NCBI GenBank assembly: GCA_963920575.1
Contig: OY986967.1
Span: 12,642,061 to 12,706,060 of the forward strand
DNA from: Narthecium ossifragum
Lineage: Eukaryota > Streptophyta > Magnoliopsida > Dioscoreales > Nartheciaceae
Direction: 5' to 3'
DNA: 64,000 nucleotides
Positions 54,866 to 64,000 of this stretch are shown here, one piece after another. Within the stretch, counting starts at the first letter, position 1. The number at the start of each line of letters is the position of its first letter. The notes beneath the pieces were generated by a model, which was given only the letters and a program-made list of their open reading frames with translations, searched no databases and had not been told where the DNA came from. The position numbers and the translations under genes were made by a program.

Positions 54866-55734
54866 GAAATGCCCATGTGTGTGGTATGTGTATAAATCAT
54901 TTCTGTTTTGCATTTGCTGACGCATTTGAAGGTGATGTGTACCCGAATTATTATGGGTGACAGTAAGCCAACAACTCACAAGATCAAATCCCGGAAGAAA
55001 AACCAATGAGAGAGACAGCACATTGCCAGTATCATACACACTTTTTTGTCCATACTTTACTATGGAAAGCATATCAACTTCACAACTTCAGTACTTGATT
55101 TGCCTCTATTGATCCTCCGTACGGCGTGTTTTGCATTTAATGCATCAAGTAGAGTGGGAGGGGTTTAATTGTTCTTGATGCTTTCACATGATACCATAGT
55201 AATGTTGGGAATCTGAGGCTCGCGGAGACGTCGAGGATTCACCAGACACGGATGGAAGTCGCGGTGGAGAAAAGCAACAACCAAATCAAACTAGAAAACA
55301 AAAGAAAAATAAGGCGTACAGAAATCCCGGAAGAAAACACCATGGGCTACAAGAAGAAGAATCACTAAGCAAAAGAGATATAAGGGCTTTATATAGACGC
55401 GAATCTTCTTACCAAGACTTTTTAGATTCTCATCAAACCTTAACTCTTAATCGTCACAAGCACTTCGCCAACATATAGAGCATAAGAGTCATACAAAAAA
55501 CCCTAACCCTTAGCCTCTTTTATGTAGACTGATGCTCAAAAATTATACCCGAGATGGATACGTGGTCGCCGGGCACGTGAAGTGTGCCAACCATAGCGCA
55601 GGGATGATCAAAAGGGTGTGTGAGTTCAGTCTTACCTCAATTAAGAGGACTTTTGGTGTGACAACTTAAGTCTCAAAAGGGAATGGATCTTTTATGGGTT
55701 TTTTGGATAATGGTAGCTAGCGAATGAGTCAATT

Positions 55735-55895
55735 ACTACTAGAACAATTACTCTACTTCTGTATTGGAAAGTTACTCTACTCCTAGATTAGAAAGTAGGT
55801 TACTCCTAATGATGTCTGTACTACTCCTAGAGTAAATCGAACTACTCCTAAGAAGTATTTGAGCTACTCCTAAGGTTGAGATGTTACTCCTAGGT
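55735..55895 (+). repeat. ACTCCTA short-repeat block
   Basis: The heptamer ACTCCTA (with G, A or T after it) or ACTCTAC occurs about eight times in 160 bp at irregular spacing. The inverse TAGGAGTA also occurs in the LTR of the element at 58954-63120 (near 59388). Confidence 0.6.
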
Positions 55896-56586
55896 AGAAT
55901 ACAAAGCAAGCAAATAAGCAGATAAGAACTAGTTACTTACTTCCATTGAACATCAACTGACGGTTACAGGTCCGATGAAAGTTCTACGAGTACAAGTTAG
56001 AGGCTAGAAGCTAGAGGATTACAGTCGGTAAAGCTAAGATAGTAGTAGTAGCAAAGTCTGGATTTTGTCGGGGGTTTCTTCCTTTGTCTTCAAAGCTTTT
56101 ATATCTCTGGTGTTCATCTCCACGTGACCATCACTCACGATTAGCGCCCCATGACTCTTCGTGGTTCCCATCATGGCTCATATCGTGCTGCCCTCTTGAC
56201 ACATTGTCTTTCATAGATAACCATCCCGCCCTTTTTCTAGCTCCGCTTCCTACGCCCTCGCTTTAGGAGAGTAGTTTGTAGACAGTGGGCTATAGGTGTA
56301 CTTATAACGGTTCAGCTTCATCTATGGCCTCGACCCTGAATGTGCACGCCTTGATATCCGGCTTCGTGTGAAGCCTTGGTCTCGAGGTCGCTCATCTCCT
56401 CGACCTCGAGGTTGCTTAGTGCTTTGACCTCGAGGTTACACCTTTCTCGGCCTCAAGCCGGCATATGTTGCTTCGCTACCTCGACCTTGATATTCTCTCT
56501 TGGTATGTCGGCTTTGAGACGGCTTGGGTTTGAGACTGATGACATCATCTTTAACATTTGTTTTACTTATGTCAGAGGTCAAGCGG

Positions 56587-56650
56587 TGAGGACCTGTCCC
56601 TCTACCCCTATGGCTCGTTGTGAACCGCGAGAGAAATTTGGTAAATTACG
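56587..56650 (+). repeat. Start of a Tekay LTR, broken
   Basis: TGAGGACCTGTCCCTCTACC and the next 40 bases match the start of the LTR at 57031, lacking its first TG. It then jumps directly into chromodomain coding sequence, so about 7 kb of element has been deleted at this joint. Confidence 0.75.
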
Positions 56651-56960
56651 CCTTCCTCAACACATGTCAGTTGTGCACCTGACTTTCCATGTGTCGATGC
56701 TGAGGAAGTATCACCCAGACCCGTCTCATGTCATCAGGGTGGATGACATTGAGCTTGAGGCAGACGCGACGCTCGTCGAGCAGTCAGTTTGGGTACTTGA
56801 CCGGAGGGATCAGGTTTTGCTGGGTAAGACGATTCCCTTGGTCAAGGTACTGTGGAGGCACAGAGGCATCGAGGAGATGACCTGGGAGCGCGAGGGGCGC
56901 ATGCGGCGGGAGTTTTCGCAGTTGTTTCCTTCTCGAGGTACCTTTTGTCATGTCTTCTAG
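56651..56960 (+). pseudogene. Tekay integrase end with chromodomain
   Basis: The frame encodes [20 protein letters not shown] and then the chromodomain ([19 protein letters not shown] ... VLWRHRGIEEMTWERE), close to residues 645-747 of the chromovirus at 35515-37758. The stop at 56958-56960 is followed by the same untranslated spacer and purine tract, then an LTR at 57031. Only the last 100 residues of pol remain. Confidence 0.88.
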
Positions 56961-57030
56961 TGTAGATCTTTCTATTTTCGAGCCCTATCTTTATCGAATC
57001 TCGGGACGATATTTCCTTTAAGGGTTAATA

Positions 57031-58651
57031 TGTGAGGACCTGTCCCTCTACCCCTGTGGCTCGTTGTGGACCGCGAGGGAAATTTGGTAAATTGCGCATT
57101 GTCGGTTTGTTTCACACCCGCGTGTGCACACACTGATCATGTTTGTGTTAGTGCTTGATTAGAATGGTTAGGTGGACCTGGGATCGAAAGATCCGGGTTT
57201 GGGCTTGCGTTTTAGCCCAAGTCTAGCTTTCTGCACTTAGAAGATCGATATTTCATTACTAGAAGATCGATCATTTAGTGTCAGAAAGTCAAGGCGCGAT
57301 CGTCATGAAGGATCGATCTTTCCGACATTCATAGGTCGGTTCGTTTATCTATAAAACGGACGCAACCTTTTTCCTTGAATTCTTTTGAAATCCGCCGTTC
57401 TTGAGCTCAGATCCGGCTGAATTTTGAGGAGATTGAGGACAATCCAAGGCCTAGCAGATGGGATTGAAGCTGCTCTTTGTTAGGTAGGGATTCCTACCTA
57501 CTTTGTTTTCCGGTTTTTGAGTTGATTGTGGTTTTGTTTTGCTTAGATTTTGCTGCATGTTTGTTAGTTTGTAGCATGCTTACCGGTTTTGGACTCGTGG
57601 TCCTTCGTACTTCCAGATCTCAAGGTTTTGTGAGATTTAGTAGAGTTTTCCGATGGTATTTCTCGTCGGAAGTTCGCCGGAGAACCCAACAAGATCGATC
57701 TTTCTTGGAGAAGGATCGATCCTTCATTGTTGGTAATGCTGAGGCCGAGCATGATCGATCATCTGGTGAAGATGATCGATCTTCCAGGGTAGCATGGGAT
57801 GCCCTCTGTCGTGAGGATGATCAATCTTCATGGGAGGAAGGATCGATCTTCTTTGGCGCAACAAGGATGATGCCCTCTGTCGCGAGGATGATCGATCTTC
57901 CTGGGAGGATTGATCTTCTTTGGCGCGACAAGGAAGGGGCTCTCTATCACTTGGAAGATCGATCCTTTTCTAGGGAAAAGATCGATCCCTTGGTGGCAGA
58001 GAGGAGTTTTCATCGGCATTGCCCGCGGGGCTTAGTATGTACAGTTTTCTTACAATTTTATAATTTGTACATATCATTAAGCATGTTAACCCCATACTGG
58101 GGGTAGTGGTGAACCAGGAGAGTGATGACTCATGTGATGTTTAGAACAAGTGGGCGAGTAGCCCTACTGCTTTCCATATCCTTGCATGCCGGCATGCGCC
58201 GAGAGCCTTTATCTGTATGGTTTGCCTTCTGTGTATCATAGTGTAGTTTCTCTGCTGAGCTTAGTTGCTCACTCCTACCCAGGCTGCGTTTTGCAGGTGC
58301 AGGCGTTAACTCATCTTCCATGGCCCCTACCAGGCAGTTGGTCGGCGGTGCGGCTGCACCAGGCGGAGTCTGAGGAGTGGTGATCCTTTACTGCTTTCGA
58401 ACCCCTTTTGTTAGTTAGTCTCTACGGGAGTATTTATATATTGTATTTGAATCTTCCCCACTTCGAGGATTTGTATATTAAATTTGGGTTTTGTAATTTG
58501 TGGTTTGAGGTTCTATTAAGGAGAGTGTTTTGATGACTTGCTAGGGAGACCAATAGGTTAGAGGGAACCCTCGCCAAATTTTTTCGCGTTTCGTTAGGTT
58601 TTGGTTCGCGTCGCCCAGCCTGATTGGGCTTTCGCGGGTCGGGGCGCGATA
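57031..58651 (+). repeat. Tekay LTR, 1621 bp, flanked by 3' sequence on the left and a PBS on the right
   Basis: It starts TGTGAGGACCTG and ends GGGCGCGATA. It is shorter than the 2406-bp LTR of the chromovirus at 37832 and diverges in the middle. A TATA box (TATAAAAC) lies at 57350. About a dozen GATCGATC-type palindromes lie at 57240-57990. It acts as a 3' LTR for the coding piece on its left and as a 5' LTR for the PBS on its right. Confidence 0.82.
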
Positions 58652-58654
58652 GTT

Positions 58655-58666
58655 TGGTATCAGAGC
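58655..58666 (+). other. Primer binding site, initiator methionine tRNA
   Basis: TGGTATCAGAGC lies three bases after the LTR end. The untranslated leader that follows (58667-58870) has no gag. Confidence 0.88.
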
Positions 58667-58874
58667 AGGCTGTAGGTCTGTTAGCTGGTTTGTGTCAGCG
58701 AGGACGCTTGGCCTATAAGGGGGTTGGGTTGTGCGACCCGGGGTACTTGGGTGTCGGTGTTAGCCTGGAGGGCTTGTGGAAGAACCAAGTAACTGGGTAA
58801 GCAACCCCACGTAGATAGTAAGTATATCAGTAACCCTTATAAGACACAACGTGTTTTAAAGCTGTGATGACAGT

Positions 58875-58953
58875 GATCCGCCAGAAAACTCAAAGGTTAA
58901 GCGTGCTTGCCTTGGAGCGGTCCCGGGATGGGTGACATACTAGGAAGTTTTTC
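58875..58953 (+). other. 5S rRNA-like segment (derived, not a functional 5S gene)
   Basis: GATCC, then GGTTAAGCGTGCTTG and GGGATGGGTGAC...GGAAGT match the middle and 3' half of plant 5S rRNA in order and spacing, covering the internal A box and C box for RNA polymerase III. A T-run (58948-58952) follows, as in a pol III terminator. The 5' half and the true 3' end of 5S are missing. It lies between the Tekay leader and the next LTR. Confidence 0.7.
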
Positions 58954-59766
58954 CCGAACTGAGCCACTCCAAGAAGGGACCCACGTCCTTGCTTGGATGG
59001 GCCCACGCCAAGGAGTTGGCTGCACCCAAGTCCCTTTGGGCGTTCTAAGCTCAGCCGGCCAAAGGAATCCTATTCCTAGCTGATTTGCTTACTTAGATGA
59101 TTTCCTAGTTAGTAGTTATCTTGATTGAGTCAGTTTCCTAGTTTGAGTTCAGTTTATGATTTGCTTTATTAGTTCCTATTAAGAGTCCTAGTAATCAGGA
59201 AGTTTGAGTTATGATTGAGTCTTAGTAGGAAAGTATGGTTACTTGCTGATTAAAACAAGGTAGTTCTCTAGTTGTAGTAGAACTCTCTTGAGGCCTCTAT
59301 AAAAGGACCTCCATAGCTTGTAATTATGCATGGACGAATTTATGAGAGTTATTATTTAGTAGAGATAAATCCTAGGAGTAGAAGTAATATAGGAGTAGCT
59401 GTAACCTAGTTTCCTCATAATCCACCAGCCACCTTCATCTCTCTCTACAGCCGGTCCTTCTCCATCACCGGTCTCCTTCTCCGCTGCCATCCACTCCATC
59501 GCCACCATCATCACCACTACCAGCCATCACCCACGTTCTCCAAGGCTTGGATCTCCAAGAGAAGCCAGCCAACCCTAGAGGAGCTGCAAGGTATCCCTCT
59601 TCTCATCCATCTCCTCCTCTAGTCTTCGCCTTCCTCGTCGATACCTAGGGTCCTTCTCCTAAAACCCTAAAGGTATCTCTCGACCTAGCCATAGATTTGG
59701 CTAAAGAGGATCTGAGATAAGGCAAGAGACCCGGTACGAAAGCCCTTGAGAAGGTGCATCGTATCA
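58954..59766 (+). repeat. 5' LTR of the non-autonomous element
   Basis: It matches 62307-63120 almost base for base. The TATA box TATAAAAGG lies at 59298. The first bases expected from the 3' LTR (TGATACGAGG) are replaced by the 5S-like sequence. A C-rich leader (59400-59640) follows the TATA box. Confidence 0.88.
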
Positions 59767-59769
59767 ACT

Positions 59770-59781
59770 TGGCATCAGAGC
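59770..59781 (+). other. Primer binding site of the non-autonomous element
   Basis: TGGCATCAGAGC is three bases after the LTR. It differs by one base from the initiator-Met PBS TGGTATCAGAGC. Confidence 0.8.
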
Positions 59782-59828
59782 TCTTTCCTCTTACCTGTGC
59801 CCTCCCGAATCCTTCCGAAGGAGTCCAC

Positions 59829-61469
59829 ATGGCAGGAAGAGTACCTGGCCAAAACCCTAGTTATACCGTGAATTGCTCAAACCCTACACGGATCACTGTT
59901 CATCCGACCAGACCTACTCCTATACCTGGTCGAATCCCTCTTCCACATCATTATCTTTTACCTCCATCATCATCCCTACAGAACCCTAACCCTACCCAAC
60001 CTCCACCCTATGCAGCCTACAACCCAATTCTTCCACAAGCCTACTATTACCCACCTCACATCCAACCTGCCTATGAACCGAGCCAGTATCCAAACCTTGA
60101 GCCCTCTATCCATCCCTCACCCATACCTGGCCCCACTACCCTTTCTCCGCCACCATACCAGCAGCCTATGCCACCTCCCTACGCACCGTACAACCCTAGT
60201 CTTCCCTACAATCCATCACCACTGTATCAACCATTACCTACTCCCTACAACCAACCCAAACCTACAAACACCAATGGCTATTTGAGTACAACTTGGACTC
60301 CAAATCCTACTGGAACTAGGATTACAAATCCTACTCCAACTAGGAATTCGAGTCAAACTCAGAGTACGACTTGGACTCAAGATCCTACTGAAACTAGGAT
60401 TGCAAATCCTACTCCAACTAGGAATCCTAGTCAAACTCGGAGTACGACTTACCCTACGGCTGAACAATGGAAGGAAGCTGTCCAGAGTTGGATCCCTTTG
60501 CCTTACCCTTCAGTAGAACAATGGGAAGCAATGATCCAACGATATTCTCCTACAAATCAGTCAAGCCCCACCAGAGTTCAGATTTCCAAAGAAAATCCCA
60601 TTCAAGCTGCAACTTGGATTGCAAAACATAAACCCAGCTCTACCGGGATTAGGACTCCTCATACTCCACCTACCCATGAGCTGCCCCATGACCAAAACCA
60701 TGAACAACACCCGCTGCCCCCTCACCCAACCACACCACATCCCACGACCAGCAACTCTCCTCCCTACTCCTCCCCGGCAGCCCCCACCACTAATCAAGGC
60801 CACCCTCTTTCCCCCTACCAACCCACGACCCCCCGTTCTCCAGTCCGACAGCCAATTGTCATCTCCGGCAATCTACCCGAAGTCCACAAAACTGCAGCCA
60901 CCGACCTTACCTCAGTTCTTGCCCTCCCCGTACCATGTAACCCCCACCAAGGCCCTCCTCATTCCTATCCCGTTCCATCCCCAAACCAGCCGGCTCCCAA
61001 ATCCATCTCCTTCAACTCTGACAGCAACCCCCAAGGTAATCGCTGCCTACCTGCCCCTGATCCTACCATAACCTCCTTCCATGGCCCACTGAAGGATCTC
61101 TCAAGCCAACAAAGGCCATCCCCTAAACCTCCTGACACCTTCCTCGACATTACCATGCCCGGCTCCAAACCCCAACCACCAGAACCGACACCCATCCAGA
61201 TTCACCCCATTGGTTCGAACCCCCATCCTCTCATCCCCCCTTCTCCATGGGATCCAAACCCTGATGAACATCCCTCATCGGCGACCAAGTTCAGTTCCCT
61301 CTCAGTTGCCAGGGCCACTCAGCTATCTGATCAGATCGAATCAAATCACTACGGTTTGAACCTGATCAAACTCCGACTCCATCACCTACAATTGGTCGAG
61401 TCAGACTCCAGCTTACAAGACTTGGTCAGATTCCATCCAAGCACAACCAGGTTTGGTTACACCAACTAG
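59829..61469 (+). CDS. Proline-rich protein of the non-autonomous LTR element, unknown function
   Basis: The frame is open from 59754; the best start is the ATG at 59829 (MAGRVPGQNP), giving 547 residues. The first 180 residues are Pro/Tyr-rich (YNPSLPYNP type). Residues about 155-210 hold a 26-residue repeat (TRNPSQTRSTTW type). Then come two similar helices, AEQWKEAVQSWIPLPYPSVE and VEQWEAMIQRYSP, followed by a His/Pro-rich and Ser/Pro-rich tail. I do not recognise a domain; it might stand where gag would be. The long intact frame in a young element suggests it was translated until recently. Confidence 0.55.
   Translation: MAGRVPGQNPSYTVNCSNPTRITVHPTRPTPIPGRIPLPHHYLLPPSSSLQNPNPTQPPPYAAYNPILPQAYYYPPHIQPAYEPSQYPNLEPSIHPSPIPGPTTLSPPPYQQPMPPPYAPYNPSLPYNPSPLYQPLPTPYNQPKPTNTNGYLSTTWTPNPTGTRITNPTPTRNSSQTQSTTWTQDPTETRIANPTPTRNPSQTRSTTYPTAEQWKEAVQSWIPLPYPSVEQWEAMIQRYSPTNQSSPTRVQISKENPIQAATWIAKHKPSSTGIRTPHTPPTHELPHDQNHEQHPLPPHPTTPHPTTSNSPPYSSPAAPTTNQGHPLSPYQPTTPRSPVRQPIVISGNLPEVHKTAATDLTSVLALPVPCNPHQGPPHSYPVPSPNQPAPKSISFNSDSNPQGNRCLPAPDPTITSFHGPLKDLSSQQRPSPKPPDTFLDITMPGSKPQPPEPTPIQIHPIGSNPHPLIPPSPWDPNPDEHPSSATKFSSLSVARATQLSDQIESNHYGLNLIKLRLHHLQLVESDSSLQDLVRFHPSTTRFGYTN
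60290..60455 (+). repeat. Twofold 78-bp in-frame repeat in the proline-rich ORF
   Basis: ACTTGGACTC recurs at 60290 and 60369 with AACTAGGATT and CCAACTAGGAAT blocks between, and a third start (GTACGACTT) near 60440. The period is 26 codons, so the protein repeats in frame. Confidence 0.75.
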
Positions 61470-62296
61470 ATCCGACCAAGCTCAGATCAGACCAAGCTAA
61501 GTCAGACTCAATTGGATGCAGCCAGAATCAATCCGGCTAGATCTGATTGCACCCAGCCAAGCTCCATCAAGCTCAGTCAAACTGAACCTGATCAAGATCC
61601 AAATAGTGCAGCAGAAGCGTGGCCCAGCCGACTTCACTTCAGACTGGGCCAAAGCGAGCTTGACTCAGTATCAAGCCAAGACCCTGCACATCCGAGCAGG
61701 CCATGGAGATCAGATCCCATCCTATGGTCATGGGTGACACTACTCATGGGACGTGACGAGGATGATCCAGGAGAACCATTGAAGATCCTATGCTTGGAGC
61801 CACCTGAACCATCAGATCGTCCCCCGGATGCTTCGTCCTCGGCACGACTGTATCCAACTGCTGTCTTGGGTCTACTTCCATCTTGGAAGAATTTGATTCA
61901 GGTCGACCGAGTCTTTGACCTAGGACACCAGCACTTGAGGTGGCCCCATCGTCAATCTACAGCCGTCCTCTACTTCTTGGAGTTCCAGAGGCCGCCAGGT
62001 CCACCTAAGTTTCAGCCTCCTCCTTCTAGACCGGCAGCATGGCTCTTTGATTCACCGATCCGGTTACCACCTGATCCACCATGGGTGCGACCAGGGTTCT
62101 CACCAGCTGCATGGCCCCCTGATTCAATGGCCCAGTTACCATTAGATCCACCATGGGCCAGACCGGGATTCTCACCGCCGAGTACATAGCAACAGTTGCG
62201 GTCCAGCCACATCACTCCGGTTAGAGAAGAGAAGAGCCCTCTTTCCTCATCACATTCAGGCCTTGAGGACAAGGCCAATTTCGAAGGGAGGAGGGA
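61470..62296 (+). pseudogene. 3' internal part of the non-autonomous element
   Basis: An open frame at 61512-62189 encodes Pro/Trp-rich sequence with a twofold PPDPPWVRPGFSPAAWP / PLDPPWARPGFSP repeat and no recognised domain. Further on, residues reading GLEDKANFEG (about 62260-62290) resemble the LEDK-type tail found at the end of plant gypsy pol proteins. That suggests descent from a full element by deletion of pol. AAGGGAGGAGGGA (62284-62296) is the polypurine tract. Confidence 0.5.
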
Positions 62297-63120
62297 TGAT
62301 ACGAGGTCGAACCGAGCCATTCCAAGAAGGGACCCACGTCCTTGCTTGGATGGGCCCACGCCAAGGAGTTGGCTGCACCCAAGTCCCTTTGGGCGTTCTA
62401 AGCTCAGCCGGCCAAAGGAATCCTATTCCTAGCTGATTTGCTTACTTAGATGATTTCCTAGTTAGTAGTTATCTTGATTGAGTCAGTTTCCTAGTTTGAG
62501 TTCAGTTTATGATTTGCTTTATTAGTTCCTATTAAGAGTCCTAGTAATCAGGAAGTTTGAGTTATGATTGAGTCTTAGTAGGAAAGTATGGTTACTTGCT
62601 GATTAAAGCAAGGTAGTTCTCTAGTTGTAGTAGAACTCTCTTGAGGCCTCTATAAAAGGACCTCCATAGCTTGTAATTATGCATGGACGAATTTATGAGA
62701 GTTATTATTTAGTAGAGATAAATCTTAGGAGTAGAAGTAATATAGGAGTAGCTGTAACCTAGTTTCCTCATAATCCACCAGCCACCTTCATCTCTCTCTA
62801 CAGCCGGTCCTTCTCCATCACCGGTCTCCTTCTCCGCTGCCATCCACTCCTTCGCCACCATCATCACCACTACCAGCCATCACCCACGTTCTCCAAGGCT
62901 TGGATCTCCAAGAGAAGCCAGCCAACCCTAGAGGAGCTGCAAGGTATCCCTCTTCTCATCCATCTCCTCCTCTAGTCTGCGCCTTCCTCGTCGAATACCT
63001 AGGGTCCTTCTCCTAAAACCCTAAAGGTATCTCTCGACCTAGCCATATATTTGGCTAACGAGGATCTGAGATAAGGCAAGAGACCCGGTACGAAAGCCCT
63101 TGAGAAGGTGCATCGTATCA
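62297..63120 (+). repeat. 3' LTR of the non-autonomous element (824 bp)
   Basis: It starts TGATACGAGG after the polypurine tract and ends CATCGTATCA. The TATA box TATAAAAGG lies at 62651. It is complete and gives the true LTR start lost from the 5' copy. Confidence 0.9.
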
Positions 63121-64000
63121 GATGGTTCCACTAGCCTTGTCGATGATTCGCCCACATGTCGACCCGTAAGGTATCGTGGGTACAATGATTGTGGCTCGAT
63201 GGATGGGTATAATGTTTTTGCCTCGACGATGGATATCCGTCCGTTGATATTTGAGTATTTTTTTCTCGGTAACACAATTGCCCCCCTTTTTTGTCCCGTG
63301 ATGTGATTCGAAGTGACATCCAGGGCGAAAAAGTCTTTAGGTGGTTCAATAAGGGTTTTGAGTCCCTACGTCTATGGGATTGTGCCATCTTATTTCTCTA
63401 TCCTGTGCTCTTGGGCGTTTTCCAATCTCGCTGAGCTCCTCGACCTTACCTCTTAACAGTTCGTCCGTAATTACCATGTTCGGCTCTGAGAGTCGTTCGT
63501 CCTCTTTCCCTGACGATCAAGTATCGTCATGCCTGGATTTTTCGCGCCCTTCCGCCAAACTTTTTGACTAGTTTTTAAACACCAAGGAGGGTGCCAGTAT
63601 GCTTCCCCGATTCTTGTTTCAGTATGAAAACCTCATCAACTGGAACTGTTACGAGCGGTCTACTCGTGATCCTCTCGTAATGGGTCTCTACTGCTCCAAT
63701 CGATCAGAATCGTCCTGATCGGACTTGATTGAGTCCAATTGGCTGATCTAGTTGAATCTGGATCGAATTTGGCTAAAGGAATTGGATCAGGCTTGACTGG
63801 ATTAGGCTAGATTGAGTCTGATCGAAATTAGACTTGATTGGATCAAGTCTGATTGGGTTAAGAGGTTGGAGGGCTAAGTGGCTGGCCGAACCGGGTTGGA
63901 TCCAAGGGCTGTGGTTCGCCGGAGTAGATCGCCGGCGTAGGGGCGGCGGCGGCGGTCGGGATAGTGGCAGGAAGGGTCGCCTGGAGGTGGGGGTGAGATC
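63121..64000. other. Unassigned non-coding DNA
   Basis: No gene is seen. Bases 63700-63870 hold degenerate repeats of GATTGAGTCTGATC-type words (about ten in 170 bp). The last 150 bases are G-rich and resemble the purine-rich leader zones near 780-1250 and 44900-46100, so another LTR-like leader may start here. Confidence 0.4.

Larger units (their letters stand above)
53881..56586. other. Unassigned non-coding DNA
   Basis: No protein with a recognisable domain. It contains a cluster of short hairpins (54695-54865), a minus-strand TATA-like TATATAAAG near 55390-55400 with LTR-like surroundings, a run of ACTCCTA repeats (55735-55895), and CTCGACCTCGAGGT-type repeats (56370-56480). It is probably a mosaic of old transposon pieces. 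Confidence 0.4.
58954..63120 (+). mobile_element. Non-autonomous LTR retrotransposon with proline-rich ORF
   Basis: 5' LTR 58954-59766 (first ~15 bp lost), PBS 59770, internal region 59767-62296, 3' LTR 62297-63120. The complete LTR begins TGATACGAGG and ends GCATCGTATCA. The two LTRs differ at only about eight sites by eye, so it is young. It has no gag domain, protease, polymerase or integrase that I can recognise. No target duplication could be confirmed because the left end is damaged. Confidence 0.85.

Noticed and set aside
58928..58932. GATGG as a target duplication of the element at 58954-63120 (GATGG follows its 3' LTR)
   Set aside because: The bases between this GATGG and the LTR match 5S rRNA rather than the LTR start, so the five-base match is probably chance.

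Overview
This window looks like nuclear DNA from a flowering plant, probably a monocot. The evidence is the spliced GC-rich first exon of its one host gene and the plant-specific retrotransposon lineages (Athila, Tat, Tekay chromovirus) that fill most of the rest. I see no bacterial, organellar or viral gene set. I recognise one host gene: a three-exon ubiquitin-specific protease of the UBP22 / yeast Ubp8 type (42023-47706, + strand).

Bases 1545-40719 form a nest of transposons at least three levels deep. The outer layer is an old, pol-deleted Athila-like Ty3/gypsy element (gag 1545-3157, protease region 5732-6385, 3' UTR 10600-13203, 3' LTR 13204-13374 plus 40238-40719). Three elements broke its body: a minus-strand solo LTR (3158-5731, target duplication AAATA), a non-autonomous Mutator-like element (6748-7907, target duplication TTTGTCTTT) and a plus-strand solo LTR (7959-10594, target duplication CAATC). 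Its 3' LTR was broken by a Tekay-type chromovirus (13375-40237) with an initiator-Met PBS and a C-terminal chromodomain. That chromovirus was in turn broken in gag by a 17.7 kb Tat-lineage element (16516-34261, target duplication AGGCG).

The Tat element is the most interesting object here. It has gag and protease, then reverse transcriptase with two RNase H domains, then integrase. Between integrase and the 3' LTR lie a 110-111 bp tandem array of 13 units, an antisense multi-exon-like gene with a plant mobile domain and a coiled coil, and a 0.3 kb duplication in front of that antisense gene. Its two LTRs differ at only about a dozen sites, so it is young. Its 5' LTR has lost about 320 bp including the TATA box.

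From 40720 to 49430 lie the host gene and its surroundings, with a Tourist-like MITE upstream (41274-41382) and a solo LTR inside intron 2 (44773-46606, target duplication CATTA). From 49434 to 53880 lie two poly(A)-type retroelement 3' ends on the minus strand and a 4.1 kb MULE-like element holding about 1.6 kb of degenerate TTTTCATCT-rich tandem sequence. From 53880 to 56586 is mostly unassigned DNA with a cluster of short hairpins. From 56587 to 58950 is a rearranged Tekay fragment (chromodomain, LTR, PBS) that ends in a 5S rRNA-like segment. From 58954 to 63120 is a young non-autonomous LTR element whose 547-residue proline-rich ORF I do not recognise. The last 0.9 kb is unassigned.

No computation was possible. 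LTR differences were counted by eye and family names rest on recognised motifs.
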